NCBI GenBank assembly: GCA_021203205.1
Contig: JAJQBQ010000053.1
Location: 158,154 to 222,153, forward strand
Reading direction: 5' to 3'
Length of the DNA stretch: 64,000 nt
From: Lachnospiraceae bacterium
GTDB lineage: Bacteria; Bacillota; Clostridia; Lachnospirales; Lachnospiraceae
The translations under genes and the position numbers were made by a program. Below are positions 42,478 to 52,490 of the stretch, piece by piece. Numbering within the stretch: position 1 is the stretch's first letter; every line of letters starts with the position of its first letter. The notes beneath the pieces were generated by a model that saw nothing but the letters and a program-made list of their open reading frames with translations, was not told the origin of the DNA and made no database searches.

Positions 42478-45400
42478 CTACAGCAGTATCTCTTCCTCCA
42501 TCTCAAAAGAATAAATGATCTTCTGTGTTACCGGTTTTCCGTAAGCTGCCTCAAGCGCACGGGCATACAGATCCAACTGCACCTTGTATCTGCCAAGGAA
42601 GGCCTCCCTTGTATGCAGGCGGTCGGTTTTATAGTCCACCAGTATCAGACTGCCGTCCTCCTCAAAGCAGGCATCAACCATGCCCTGAATGAGGATGCTC
42701 TCTTCCGAAGTTTCGGATACGCCGATTTCTTTTGCCGGCAGCCCCATCACAAACTGGCTTTCCCGCATGAGCTTTCCGGCTTCGGCGGCGCGCTTCATGC
42801 GGCGGCCAAGTTCGGAGCAAAAAAACGGCACAAGGGTTTTCGCAGGCACCAGATCTTCATATTCTGCGGGAATCCGCCCTTCCGCCGCGAACGCGTGTAT
42901 GCGGCCCCGGACATCTTCTTCCGCGGGAAGAGGGAGACTGTAATCCCAGAGTTCAAGAATCTTATGATAAGCGGTTCCGCGGAGCGTTCCGGGGTTGTTA
43001 TCCGTCCTGTTTAGGAAAGGTCGGGCATTCTCTTCCTCCGGAAGCTCTGTATCCATAAAGCGGTGCTTCACATCGGAGACAGAGTACTTTGCCGGCATGG
43101 ACGTCGCCTCCGCATAAGGATAATGACAGAGAAACGGATCCGGTTCCTCCGAAATATGCCCCTCATTTTCCGCTTCCCTGATTTCCCGATTCCATTCCCG
43201 AAGTACGGCTCTCTTTTCCTGAAGATTTTGTCTGTCCTCGCGGACACTCCGCCCGATTTCACTCTTACGAATTTCCGAAAACCTCAGAGTTGTCTTCTCT
43301 CCGTACAGAAAATCGGAAGCCGGAGGTTCCCGGTCCATTTTCTCATACATGTGCCGCATACAGGAACAGCGCATGAGACCCATCAGCAGAAAATCCAGAA
43401 AACAGCGGGCACCGCGAAGCGCGGCGTACGGAAGTTTTTCGTTCTCCTCATCCGCAAGGTAAAGATATTTTTCCATTCTGTCCTGCGGTTCATTCTTTTC
43501 AAAGCCGACAAACAGGAGCTTTTCCTTCGCGCGCGTCGCCGCGACATACAGGACGCAAAGTTCCTCGGCAAGCCGTTCTTCTGTCGTCTGGTTGCCGATC
43601 ACCTTCTTTTTCAGCGAACGGTAGATCAGCCGCCGCTCGAGATTAAAACTGTCCGTGCCGATTCCCAGATCCGGGTGAATCAGCAGTGTGCGGGAGCTGT
43701 CCCTGAAATTAAAGCTTTTTGTGATGCCTGCCACAAAAACCACCGGAAATTCCAGCCCTTTGCTCTTATGGATGCTCATGACGCGCACATGGCCGGAGCC
43801 GCCATCCCCCGCCGGGGCCTCGCCGAAGTCCACCTCATATTCGCGGAGCTTTTCGATATAGCGCACAAAGCGGAACAGACCGCGGTAGCCGGACTCCTCA
43901 TAGACGGCCGCTTTCTCCATCAGCATCTCGATATTTTTCAGCCTCCGTTCCCCCGAAGGCATCGCGGCGACATAGTAGCGGTAGCCGGACTCCTCCAGTA
44001 CCTCGTCAATCAGCTGATAGAGAGAGATGAGCGGCGCGCGTCTGCGCCAGGCGTCAAACCGCGCGAAAAAGGCTGCCAGATCCTTTTGAAGTCTTTTTCG
44101 TTCTTCAATTTCGCTTAACCTGCCTCTGTTAATATTTTCGGAATTCTTATTTCCTGAGGTTTCAAAGGAAATCACTGTGCCTGGGGTTTCGCCGAAAACT
44201 CTTGCGTCTTCGGCTTCACCGGTAATCTCCGCATCTGAGGTTTCGCAGTTAATCGCTGCGCCTTCGGCTTCGCCGGTAATCACCTCTTCCGAGCCTTCGC
44301 GGAGAATCTCCACACAGCAGTCGTAAAAGCTCTTTTTGGCTCCGAAAGATTTGATCCGGGCGAGATCTTCACTGAAAAAATTTCCGATCGGGGATTTTAA
44401 TACCGCAGCCAGGCTGATGTCATCCCGCGGGTTGTCCAGCGCTTTCAGCAGGTGCAGCACCGTGCGAACCTCCACCGTATTAAAGTATCCGGTTGTGGTT
44501 TCGCAGTACGCGGGCACTCCTTCCGCCATCAGCGTGTCAGCCAGCGTCTCTCCAAACCCCTTCATCGTCCGAACCAGCACAACCACATCACCGGGCGTCA
44601 GATCGCGCATACGCTTTTCTTCCCTGTCATATATCTGAAAACGGTCACGCATCATGGATTTGATTTTCTGCGCGATAAACAGTCCCTCGATCTCGGGAGT
44701 CGACAGATTTTCTGTCTGCTCTTCCTCTGAAATTCCGTCTTCGTCTTCATAAATCACACAGATTTCCGTGCTGTTGTCCTGCCCCGCCGGCACTTCCGGG
44801 TAGGCGGCACCGGGATAGAGTGCCTGGTCATCCTCGTAGGAGATTCCGCCGAGATCGCGCGTCATGATCTGTCGGAACAGAAAATTGATATCCGACAGCA
44901 CCGCGCTGCGGCTGCGGAAGTTCTGTCCAAGAATGACGCGCCGGTAAGCGCCGCTTGCGCCGTATGTCTCATATTTTTGCAGAAACAGTTCCGGGCGGGC
45001 CAGACGGAAGCGGTAAATGCTCTGTTTTACGTCACCTACCATAAATATGTTCGGCGCGCCATCCGCCTCTCTGGACACACTTTTGATGATGAGATCCTGC
45101 ATCAGATTGATGTCCTGGTACTCATCCACCATGATCTCGTCGATTTCCGCCGCCATGCTGCACCCGACATCGGAGGGGATCCAACTGCCGTCCTCCCCGC
45201 GCTCGCAGAGGATTGCCAGCGCCAGATGTTCCAGGTCATTAAAATCCAGCAGATTTTTCCTGTTTTTCTGTTCCCGATATTCATCTGCAAACGCAGCGGT
45301 CAGGTCGGCCAGAACGGCAAGCGGCTCCTGACCAAGACATTCTTCCGCAGCCACTGCGGAAAGTTCTTTGGAAAAAAAGTCATTGCCGAGCTTCGTTAAC

Positions 45401-46458
45401 TGATCCTTCCACTCTTTGCGCATCGCGTTTACCAGGTCTTTTTTCCTGCTGTCCACATTTTCCTTTTTTGACACCGCTTTCAGGCGGACAAAATCCATGC
45501 AGGAGAACACGGAGACATACTCCTCGTAGGAGACGCACGCCAGGAGTTTTTCTGTAAACTTGCGGTCTCCTGCCAGAGCCGGCAGGTAGGAGGCGGGCCC
45601 TTCCGGGGATTCCGCGATCTGAATCGCTTTTTGAATGCGGCGGCGGATGTCTTCCAGCATACGGGCAGCGTGGGAGAGAAGCTTCTCCATCCAAAGGGAG
45701 TGAAGGATCGTTTGCATTTCCTTTTCCGATTGCAGAGCCATCTTTTTGGTCTGCAGAAATTCAATGTCGGACGAATCCTCTTCCGTTTTCCGATCCGTAC
45801 TTAACTGAGGATTTATTTTCGAAACCTCCGGCATCTCGACGTGTTCCTGTTTAGGAGTACGCCAGGAAGCGAGCCATTCCTCCGGATTCGGCCGGCTCAT
45901 GGCCGCCTGATAAAGCTGCAGAACCAGCTCGTTCAGAATTTCGTCGGACTTTTCCGGCGCGTAGCTTTCCGCAAAACGATAAAATTCTTCGCTTCCGTTT
46001 TCATAGGCGGCTTCGATGACATCGGTCAGCGCGTCCTGCCGAAGCAGCTCCAGTTCTCCCGGCTCACCGATGCGAAATCCCGGGTCAACGGAAATGCGGT
46101 CAAAGTTTTCGCGGATGACTTTCAGACAGAAACTGTGCAGAGTTGTGATATCCGCGTGGTTCACATAGGACAACTGCCGCTGCAGGTGGCCGTTTTCCGG
46201 CTGTTCGTTCAGCTTTTTCTCCACCGCAGCCAGAATGCGCTCCTTCATCTCTCCGGCCGCCGCGTTTGTGAAGGTGACAACCAGGAGACGGTCGATATCC
46301 ACCGGATGTGTCTCGTCCGTGATCATGCGGATCACGCGCTCCACAAGCACGGCGGTTTTTCCGGAACCGGCCGCGGCGGATACCAGCAGATTGCAGCCGT
46401 GTGTGGCGATTGCTTTTTCCTGATCCTTTGTCCAGGTCACTTTTCTTTCTTCACTCAT
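42478..46458 (-). CDS. addA: ATP-dependent helicase/nuclease subunit A
   Basis: A 1326-residue UvrD-type helicase plus RecB nuclease, partner of AddB in end resection and recombination. Walker A SAAAGSGKTAVLVER (residues ~27-41), LLVVTFTNAAAGEMKERI, DEYQDINLMQD, VGDVKQSIYRFRLARPELF, RVMSIHKSKGLEFPVVFVAG and the C-terminal nuclease ILVDYKTDRL are visible. Around 44150-44300 an insertion contains repeated ITGEAE/GETPGT/ETSG motifs, longer than the ~1230-residue norm. ATG 46458 lies 7 bases after the addB stop. Confidence 0.96.
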   Translation of the reverse strand: MSEERKVTWTKDQEKAIATHGCNLLVSAAAGSGKTAVLVERVIRMITDETHPVDIDRLLVVTFTNAAAGEMKERILAAVEKKLNEQPENGHLQRQLSYVNHADITTLHSFCLKVIRENFDRISVDPGFRIGEPGELELLRQDALTDVIEAAYENGSEEFYRFAESYAPEKSDEILNELVLQLYQAAMSRPNPEEWLASWRTPKQEHVEMPEVSKINPQLSTDRKTEEDSSDIEFLQTKKMALQSEKEMQTILHSLWMEKLLSHAARMLEDIRRRIQKAIQIAESPEGPASYLPALAGDRKFTEKLLACVSYEEYVSVFSCMDFVRLKAVSKKENVDSRKKDLVNAMRKEWKDQLTKLGNDFFSKELSAVAAEECLGQEPLAVLADLTAAFADEYREQKNRKNLLDFNDLEHLALAILCERGEDGSWIPSDVGCSMAAEIDEIMVDEYQDINLMQDLIIKSVSREADGAPNIFMVGDVKQSIYRFRLARPELFLQKYETYGASGAYRRVILGQNFRSRSAVLSDINFLFRQIMTRDLGGISYEDDQALYPGAAYPEVPAGQDNSTEICVIYEDEDGISEEEQTENLSTPEIEGLFIAQKIKSMMRDRFQIYDREEKRMRDLTPGDVVVLVRTMKGFGETLADTLMAEGVPAYCETTTGYFNTVEVRTVLHLLKALDNPRDDISLAAVLKSPIGNFFSEDLARIKSFGAKKSFYDCCVEILREGSEEVITGEAEGAAINCETSDAEITGEAEDARVFGETPGTVISFETSGNKNSENINRGRLSEIEERKRLQKDLAAFFARFDAWRRRAPLISLYQLIDEVLEESGYRYYVAAMPSGERRLKNIEMLMEKAAVYEESGYRGLFRFVRYIEKLREYEVDFGEAPAGDGGSGHVRVMSIHKSKGLEFPVVFVAGITKSFNFRDSSRTLLIHPDLGIGTDSFNLERRLIYRSLKKKVIGNQTTEERLAEELCVLYVAATRAKEKLLFVGFEKNEPQDRMEKYLYLADEENEKLPYAALRGARCFLDFLLMGLMRCSCMRHMYEKMDREPPASDFLYGEKTTLRFSEIRKSEIGRSVREDRQNLQEKRAVLREWNREIREAENEGHISEEPDPFLCHYPYAEATSMPAKYSVSDVKHRFMDTELPEEENARPFLNRTDNNPGTLRGTAYHKILELWDYSLPLPAEEDVRGRIHAFAAEGRIPAEYEDLVPAKTLVPFFCSELGRRMKRAAEAGKLMRESQFVMGLPAKEIGVSETSEESILIQGMVDACFEEDGSLILVDYKTDRLHTREAFLGRYKVQLDLYARALEAAYGKPVTQKIIYSFEMEEEILL

Positions 46459-46465
46459 ATCACGA

Positions 46466-49400
46466 TCATTCCTCTTCCTCGTCTTCGGACGCACTTTCCA
46501 GAATCGCCTCCAGAACTTCTTCCCGCGACATGGCCGCCAGATTGCGGTAACGGAACCCCGGAAGTTTCCGGTCAAAGCCGCAGACGCCCTGATATGCGCA
46601 ATATTCGCACGGAACACTGTTTCCGCGCCGATAGGGATTGACAGGAATCTTACCCTCCCGAATATCTTCCCGCAGACTGTCCGCCTTCTTTGCGGCGAAG
46701 GAGGTCAGCGCTTCAAACTGTTCCGTGGAAAGTGTCTGGGATGTCTTTTTGAGTCCGGATTTTGTGTATGCGACCGGAATCATGACGGAACTGCCGGTGC
46801 CGTCCGCCAGTGACTGATCCAGGGCCGCGATAATTTCCGGATCCTGGTTGACAATGCCGGTCATCTTAAATTCGGCGAGGAGACGCTCATCGGACTGCCT
46901 GCCCCGCACTCCCACGGCTGAATCCGTTCCGTGACCGTCGGATACACCTGGCGTTCCGGAATCTGTCCTGCTTTCGCCGGAAGAGGTTTCATCTGTCAGA
47001 CCGGAGCTGTATGAAACATCATCTTTCTCCGCCTCCAACATCGGATCCTTCAAATTATAGTAGAAGATGCCCGCCGGGACAATTTTCTTTCCGTTTGTCC
47101 TGTGCTCCTCATAAGACAGCACCTGTGCGAGATACAGCACAAGCTGCATCTGCAGGCCGTAATAGGTGTCCATAAAGTCGAACTTTGTTTTGCCGGATTT
47201 ATAGTCGATGACCTTTACGTAAACAGTGCCGTTGGCCTCATACAAATCCACCCGGTCCACACGGCCGTTCCCGATGGGCAGCTCATAGTAAGCCGGGTAA
47301 AACAGGCTGCGGCGGATGTGTTCCCCCAGCACCCAGACCGAGCGGTCCGTAATGCGCTCCACTTTCCGCACCAGATAAGCACTGCGTGCGGTTCCACAGA
47401 GCGCCTGGCTCTTTGACTCTGCCGCCGCCTGAGCCACCGCCTCGTGTACCATCGAACGGCGCGTTTCTTCCGATGTTTCGCCCCAGCGAAGCCCCTGTTT
47501 CTGCATGTTTTTCGAATATATACTCAAGGCCTCGTGAAACAGTGTGCCGATATCCGCAGCCGAAGTCCGGTATTCCTGCGGCTCCTCCAGGCCAAGCCCG
47601 TGCTCCAGGAAGAAACGGTAACCACAGGCCGCATACTGTTCGAGCGCAGTCACACTGCCGTACAGTCCTTCCGCAAACAGGCCCCCGGCGGCCTCCTCCG
47701 AGAGCTGTTCCTTCCCGGCGCCAAAAAAGGTCCCCTGCAGAACGAGATTGAAAAAGCGGCTGTCTTCCGTATCCTGCCCGGAAAGCGCAGGGCGCGAAAA
47801 AATCCGATAAAGATTTCTCACGGAAAAATCCGACAAACTTTCTTCCTTCCTTTCCGAAAAGCTATTGCCGGTTTCTATCGGCGGATCGGCTGCCAATGGC
47901 TTAAGCTTAACCGGCTCTTTTTCAGACAAGCCGACAGCCAACGGCTTTTCCGCTTCATTTTCAGACAAGCCGACAGTCAACGGCTTTAAAAGTTCCTCTT
48001 TCAGTCCGGCTGCCAGCCTTTTTTTCGCCTCTTTTTTTGATCGAACCGTCTGCAGATCCACCGACCGGACGGCCAGATTCGTATACAAAGCCTGCACCAT
48101 TTTCAACATGGCGGAGGGTTTTTTCGTCTGCCCCTGCATATCTGAGAGTGCAAAGGTAAGAATCAGCCCTCCCGCAGGCTTTGAAAGCCATGTATACAGA
48201 GAAAACATCTCCAGACCGGAGGCTTCTCTGGCGGTCGGTGCCATTTCAAACCGCATCTGTTTTAAAAATTCCCGATCCCCCTGGGAGAGGATGCCGTTGC
48301 TTTCCGTGGTCTTCGGAATTGCCCCGTCATTCATGCCGGGAAAGATCAGCAGGTTGATATCGCCCGAGCGGCTGCGTCCGCTGTCCAGGATCATCACCTG
48401 ATCCAGCGTCGGCGGAATCACCGCGACCTTCATATCCTCGAAACCGGACGTAAGAATATCCAGAAATTCTTTCGCCGTCACCACTTCGTCCGGGAGCAGC
48501 CGCCCGGTCTTTTCGTAAAGCTCATCCGTTTTTGCGAAAAGCTGGTCGGTGGCATCTGCCTTGTCGTATTCCGCAGCATCCCGCCACATGGCGGAAAGCT
48601 CCGTCAGATGTGTCTCCATATCGAGCTGATCCAGAAGGTTTCGCATGCGGGCAATCCACTGCGTGACCGGGGCAGCCTGCCTGCCGCGCTTAAAATCCCA
48701 GGTCCAGGAGAGAAACGTCTCCCGCATGCCGTCAAATTTCTTTAAATCTTCTTCTGTCATGCTGTCGGAGACCCAGGTGAAAGGCTGGTTCCACCGCGAA
48801 AAGCCCCGCAGTCCCGTTGCGCGCAGATACATGGCGAACGCATCCACATCTTCCACGGAAAACGGGTGAAATCCGCACCTTAAGAAACGCATGACACTTT
48901 CATAGGTGAAATCCGTCGCCAGAATATCCAGAAAGCTGCGCTGCGCCTCGATAAACGGGTGTTCCATCAGCCCTGTCTTATCGTCCACAAAAAAAGGGAT
49001 TCCGTAATCCCGAAACGCCGCTTCCAGATAGCGGCGGTATGTTTTCATGTCCGCTGTTACAACGGCAATCTCGCGATAGCGCAGGCCGCTTTCTGCCGCT
49101 TCGCGGATTTTCTCCGCAGCGAACACGGCCTCCTCCCGCGGGTCGCGGCAGGCGTACAGCCCGACGGTATTCCCGGCGGAAATTTTCGCCGTTCCGTAAT
49201 GTCGGAAAAGATGAGCTTCCAGGTGGTCGATTTCGCGTGCCCTGCCGGAAAATTTTGTCCCTTTTTCCGTACCGGAAGCTTTTTCATATACAGACTCCCG
49301 GGATTCCCCTTTCCCGGCCTGTCCGCCGCCGGATAAAATGATATCCGGGAGAACCTCTTCCCCGGCCTCCTCCGCCATCTTTGCGATCCGCCGGTAAGCC

Positions 49401-50167
49401 GCCAGACCGAAAGAAAAAATTCCGTACCCTAGCAGCATTCCGGAATTCCCGGCCGCGGCCACATCCCGGGAAATGCAAAGTGTCACTGTCACCTTCCGGC
49501 ACACTTTTAAAAGCGCCCCGATGATCCGGTACTGCACCGGCGTAAACGGCTGCCCGACAAAGCCGTCAAAGGCAACTTCGGAACCTCTTAAGAGCTTCGA
49601 ATCCGGAATCACCGCCAGAAACCGGTCGAGTACTTCCTCTTGTGTGATGTAGTGTTCCTGAAGATAACTACGAAATGCGTGGTAAATCAGCTTCGTATCA
49701 CGCAGCTTTGCGGCCAGAAGCGGCTTATGCTCCGACGCCTGAATCATGCCTTCCAGTGCATCCTCATCCAGGCGATACTGTGCACATTCCGAGATCATGG
49801 ATTTCATCTTCTCCACAAAACCGGGCGAACCGGCCTTCGCACCGTAGACGGTCAGGTCATCCTTCACTTCGTCCAGCACCCTGCGCAGCACCAGACATTT
49901 CCCTGTCTCATCGATCAGATCCGGCGTGTTGATATTCAGCTCCTCGAAAATTCGGTAGGAAAGGCGGGCAAAGCTTACGATGTCAATGGAAAAAACGCTG
50001 TGCCCTGCCTGCATGGCCACCAGTTTCTGCTGAGTTTTCATGGTGTACTGTTCCGGAACCACCAGAAAATACGGTGTACCGTCTGTCTGCGACCGGTTTA
50101 AAAGATCCCGGCACAGGCAGGTCGATTTTCCGCTGCCTGTGCCGCCGAGAATAAATTGTAATGGCAT
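46466..50167 (-). CDS. addB: ATP-dependent helicase/nuclease subunit B
   Basis: A 1233-residue inactivated-helicase/nuclease subunit. The P-loop FILGGTGSGKSTCLC is at residues 5-20. The RecB-type nuclease has VIDYKSGKTKFDF (~985) and the Fe-S cysteines include VPCEYCAYQGVCGFD near the C-terminus (~1186). An insertion (about 47870-48010) has 13-residue repeats ending in VGLSE. The protein ends in an acidic tail. ATG 50167 with AAAGGAAAG is chosen over an upstream in-frame start. It is coupled to addA. Confidence 0.95.
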   Translation of the reverse strand: MPLQFILGGTGSGKSTCLCRDLLNRSQTDGTPYFLVVPEQYTMKTQQKLVAMQAGHSVFSIDIVSFARLSYRIFEELNINTPDLIDETGKCLVLRRVLDEVKDDLTVYGAKAGSPGFVEKMKSMISECAQYRLDEDALEGMIQASEHKPLLAAKLRDTKLIYHAFRSYLQEHYITQEEVLDRFLAVIPDSKLLRGSEVAFDGFVGQPFTPVQYRIIGALLKVCRKVTVTLCISRDVAAAGNSGMLLGYGIFSFGLAAYRRIAKMAEEAGEEVLPDIILSGGGQAGKGESRESVYEKASGTEKGTKFSGRAREIDHLEAHLFRHYGTAKISAGNTVGLYACRDPREEAVFAAEKIREAAESGLRYREIAVVTADMKTYRRYLEAAFRDYGIPFFVDDKTGLMEHPFIEAQRSFLDILATDFTYESVMRFLRCGFHPFSVEDVDAFAMYLRATGLRGFSRWNQPFTWVSDSMTEEDLKKFDGMRETFLSWTWDFKRGRQAAPVTQWIARMRNLLDQLDMETHLTELSAMWRDAAEYDKADATDQLFAKTDELYEKTGRLLPDEVVTAKEFLDILTSGFEDMKVAVIPPTLDQVMILDSGRSRSGDINLLIFPGMNDGAIPKTTESNGILSQGDREFLKQMRFEMAPTAREASGLEMFSLYTWLSKPAGGLILTFALSDMQGQTKKPSAMLKMVQALYTNLAVRSVDLQTVRSKKEAKKRLAAGLKEELLKPLTVGLSENEAEKPLAVGLSEKEPVKLKPLAADPPIETGNSFSERKEESLSDFSVRNLYRIFSRPALSGQDTEDSRFFNLVLQGTFFGAGKEQLSEEAAGGLFAEGLYGSVTALEQYAACGYRFFLEHGLGLEEPQEYRTSAADIGTLFHEALSIYSKNMQKQGLRWGETSEETRRSMVHEAVAQAAAESKSQALCGTARSAYLVRKVERITDRSVWVLGEHIRRSLFYPAYYELPIGNGRVDRVDLYEANGTVYVKVIDYKSGKTKFDFMDTYYGLQMQLVLYLAQVLSYEEHRTNGKKIVPAGIFYYNLKDPMLEAEKDDVSYSSGLTDETSSGESRTDSGTPGVSDGHGTDSAVGVRGRQSDERLLAEFKMTGIVNQDPEIIAALDQSLADGTGSSVMIPVAYTKSGLKKTSQTLSTEQFEALTSFAAKKADSLREDIREGKIPVNPYRRGNSVPCEYCAYQGVCGFDRKLPGFRYRNLAAMSREEVLEAILESASEDEEEE

Positions 50168-50374
50168 AAGGATCGCTTTCCTTTCATATAATAAGCACAA
50201 ATGGATCGCAGCTGCCGCATTTTTCCTGTCCGATTGCGCCTCTCCGGATTACACCAGTGTATCATCTTAAGGCTTTTCTGCATAAAGCAGCAGGCTGTCA
50301 TACATAAAATCCGGTATAATTCAGATATGTCTGATGGGTGAATGAATATGAAATGTCTGCAGCACGGAGGTCTT

Positions 50375-50965
50375 ATGTCTCAGCCGAAAATCATGGTCTT
50401 TCACCTGAAAGAACTCCTTTATACGATGATGTTCATCGCACTTGGAATCCTGCTGATTGTTTTGTTTATCGTTTTTCTTCTGCCCAAATTTTCCGGCTAC
50501 GGAAAGGACGCCGGAACCGTGTCGGACGGCGCAGAGGAAACTTCTTCCACGGATGTCGAATCCTCTGCAGGTGTCTCATCGGGAACCGTCGGCTCCGCAG
50601 AAGAAACGGGATCCGACTCCGGCATCTCACAGGCAAACGCATCGTCCGATGCAACCGCAGGCACTTCCTCCGATGCCGTCTATTACGCCGGCATCTATAC
50701 ATCCAGCTATGTCATGAATAACCAGACCATGGAGATCGAAGTGGTACTGGATGAGAACCACATCAATTCCGTTCGATTCGTGAATGTGGACGATGCCGTG
50801 GAAACCGTGTCGCCGCTTCTTCTGCCTGCCATGGAAAGTATCGCGGAGCAGATCGTGAACTCTCAGTCCCTCGACGGCCTGACCGCACCGGAGGGCAGCG
50901 AATATACTTATCAGGTTCTGATCGAGGCGATCCGCACCACGATCGCAAAGGGTGAGGTCGGGTAG
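50375..50965 (+). CDS. Single-pass membrane protein with FMN_bind-like extracytoplasmic domain
   Basis: A 196-residue protein: one membrane helix (about 14-42, LLYTMMFIALGILLIVLFIVFLL), a ~60-residue Ser/Ala/Gly/Glu-rich linker, and a ~90-residue C-terminal domain beginning YYAGIYTSSYVMNNQTMEI. This domain resembles FMN-binding domains in strand pattern and the Q-S-L-DGLTAP end, but the SGAT flavinylation motif is not present. Function unknown. ATG 50375 with GGAGG is chosen over 50342. It diverges from addB. Confidence 0.7.
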   Translation: MSQPKIMVFHLKELLYTMMFIALGILLIVLFIVFLLPKFSGYGKDAGTVSDGAEETSSTDVESSAGVSSGTVGSAEETGSDSGISQANASSDATAGTSSDAVYYAGIYTSSYVMNNQTMEIEVVLDENHINSVRFVNVDDAVETVSPLLLPAMESIAEQIVNSQSLDGLTAPEGSEYTYQVLIEAIRTTIAKGEVG

Positions 50966-50982
50966 ACAAAGAGCTCGAAGGC

Positions 50983-51045
50983 AACTGCCCTGCCCGCCGG
51001 TGCCGTTCAATGTCCCTGTGGAAAAAGTAACCGGGCAGGGCAGTT
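50983..51045. terminator. Hairpin between converging genes
   Basis: A perfect 14-bp GC-rich stem AACTGCCCTGCCCG (50983-50996)/CGGGCAGGGCAGTT (51032-51045) with a ~35-base loop, between the membrane protein gene and the kinase gene. No T-run; probably a bidirectional stop. Confidence 0.55.
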
Positions 51046-51082
51046 ATCTCGCTCCTGTCCGATTGTTTTACAGGTAAATACC

Positions 51083-52105
51083 TTACCTCTGCACTCTGCC
51101 GGACGCGTCGCCGCCCGCCAGCTTCTCCACTTCCTTCACGCTCACAAGGTTGAAATCCCCCTCGATGCTGTGCTTAAGGGCAGAAGCTGCCACCGCAAAT
51201 TCGATGGCATCCTGCGAACTTTTTCCGCTCATAATGGCATAAATCAGCCCGGCGCCGAAGGAATCCCCTCCGCCGACCCGGTCGGTGATGCGCAGATGAT
51301 ACTGTTTGGAGAAGCAGAACTCCGTGCCATCGTAAAGCATTCCGGACCAGTCATTGTCGTTCGCCGAGATGGATTCGCGCAGCGTGATCGCAACCTTTTT
51401 AAACCCAAACCGATCCGCCAACTGGCGGGCCACGCTCTTGTAGCCTTCCCGGTTCAGCTTTCCGCCGGTGATGTCCGAGCCCTCCGCCTCAATGCCGAAG
51501 ACATCCTTCGCATCCTCTTCGTTTGCAATGCACACGTCTACGTACCGACACAAATCTGTCATGGCCGCGCGGGCCTGTTCTCTGGTCCACAGTTTTCCGC
51601 GGTAATTCAGATCACAGGAAATCTTTATGCCGCGCTTCTTTGCCGCAATGCAGGCCTCCCTGCAAATCTCTGCTACATTTGGCCCAAGCGCCGGGGTGAT
51701 TCCCGTGAAATGGAACCATTCCGCCCCCTCAAAAATCTCATCCCAGCTAAAATCGGCGGTCGTCGCCTCCTGGATCGCGGAATGTGCGCGGTCATAGATG
51801 CAGACCGATCCGCGCTGAGAAGCGCCTTTTTCCAGATAATAAATGCCGACGCGGTCGCCGCCGCGAACGATTTTGGAAACATCCACCCCGAAATAGCGCA
51901 GCCGATTCACCGCCCCCTGCCCGATCGCGTGAGCCGGAAGCTTTGTCACAAACGCGACATCCATGCCGAAGTTGGCAAGGGACACCGCCACATTTGCCTC
52001 ACCGCCGCCGAATGTGGCCTGTAAATGGTCATTCTGAAAAAAACGGAGATACCCCTCCGGCTCCAGACGGAGCATGATTTCACCAAACGTTATAATCTTT
52101 GCCAT
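51083..52105 (-). CDS. kdgK: PfkB-family sugar kinase, 2-keto-3-deoxygluconate kinase-like
   Basis: A 340-residue ribokinase-fold kinase. The N-terminal KIITFGEIMLRLEPEGYLRF, FGGGEANVAVSLANFG, WFHFTGITPALG, DLNYRGKLW and the catalytic GGGDSFGAGLIYA all fit KdgK. It probably phosphorylates 2-keto-3-deoxygluconate in hexuronate catabolism. ATG 52105 follows TTAGGAGGAATTATC, an exceptionally good RBS. No aldolase or transporter is adjacent in this window. Confidence 0.88.
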   Translation of the reverse strand: MAKIITFGEIMLRLEPEGYLRFFQNDHLQATFGGGEANVAVSLANFGMDVAFVTKLPAHAIGQGAVNRLRYFGVDVSKIVRGGDRVGIYYLEKGASQRGSVCIYDRAHSAIQEATTADFSWDEIFEGAEWFHFTGITPALGPNVAEICREACIAAKKRGIKISCDLNYRGKLWTREQARAAMTDLCRYVDVCIANEEDAKDVFGIEAEGSDITGGKLNREGYKSVARQLADRFGFKKVAITLRESISANDNDWSGMLYDGTEFCFSKQYHLRITDRVGGGDSFGAGLIYAIMSGKSSQDAIEFAVAASALKHSIEGDFNLVSVKEVEKLAGGDASGRVQR

Positions 52106-52143
52106 GATAATTCCTCCTAAGTTTGATATTTCGCGCAGAACTG

Positions 52144-52326
52144 TTACCGCGCCGACAAACTGTTCACAAACACCAGATAGCCCCCAAAGTCTCCAATCGC
52201 TTCTCTGCACCAGTGATCTGTTTTTTCATCTCCAAGCTTTCTGCGCCACGCCGCTGCTTTTCCCTGCATCTGCAGGCACCGCGTCAGCATATAGAAATGT
52301 GGATAGTCGTCAAACGTATCGATCAT
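52144..52326 (-). CDS. Small protein upstream of kdgK, unknown
   Basis: A 60-residue ORF with a credible RBS (CGGAG nine bases before ATG 52326) and a stop 38 bases before kdgK. It is rich in aromatic, His and Cys residues (MIDTFDDYPHFYMLTRCL, HWCREAIGDFGGYLVFVN). No family recognised. Upstream (52330-52490) there is a GC-rich hairpin around the CCCCGG/CCGGGG pair near 52365-52385 and nothing else. Confidence 0.45.
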   Translation of the reverse strand: MIDTFDDYPHFYMLTRCLQMQGKAAAWRRKLGDEKTDHWCREAIGDFGGYLVFVNSLSAR

Positions 52327-52490
52327 GCGTTTTTCTCCGTTTTATTAACCGGTCATCCTGGTAACCCCGGCCGCTTCACGGAAAACCGGGGATGGAAGAT
52401 TCAAAGGTTCATTCAAATCAATAATTGTATCATGCCTTGCCGGAAAAGAAAAGCCCTGAGTTCAAAATTTCTGCCCTTCTGTCCGTTCCC

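Noticed and set aside
43063-44118. 351-codon rightward frame opposite addA
   Set aside because: Antisense shadow of a conserved helicase; codon pattern and motifs belong to the leftward gene.
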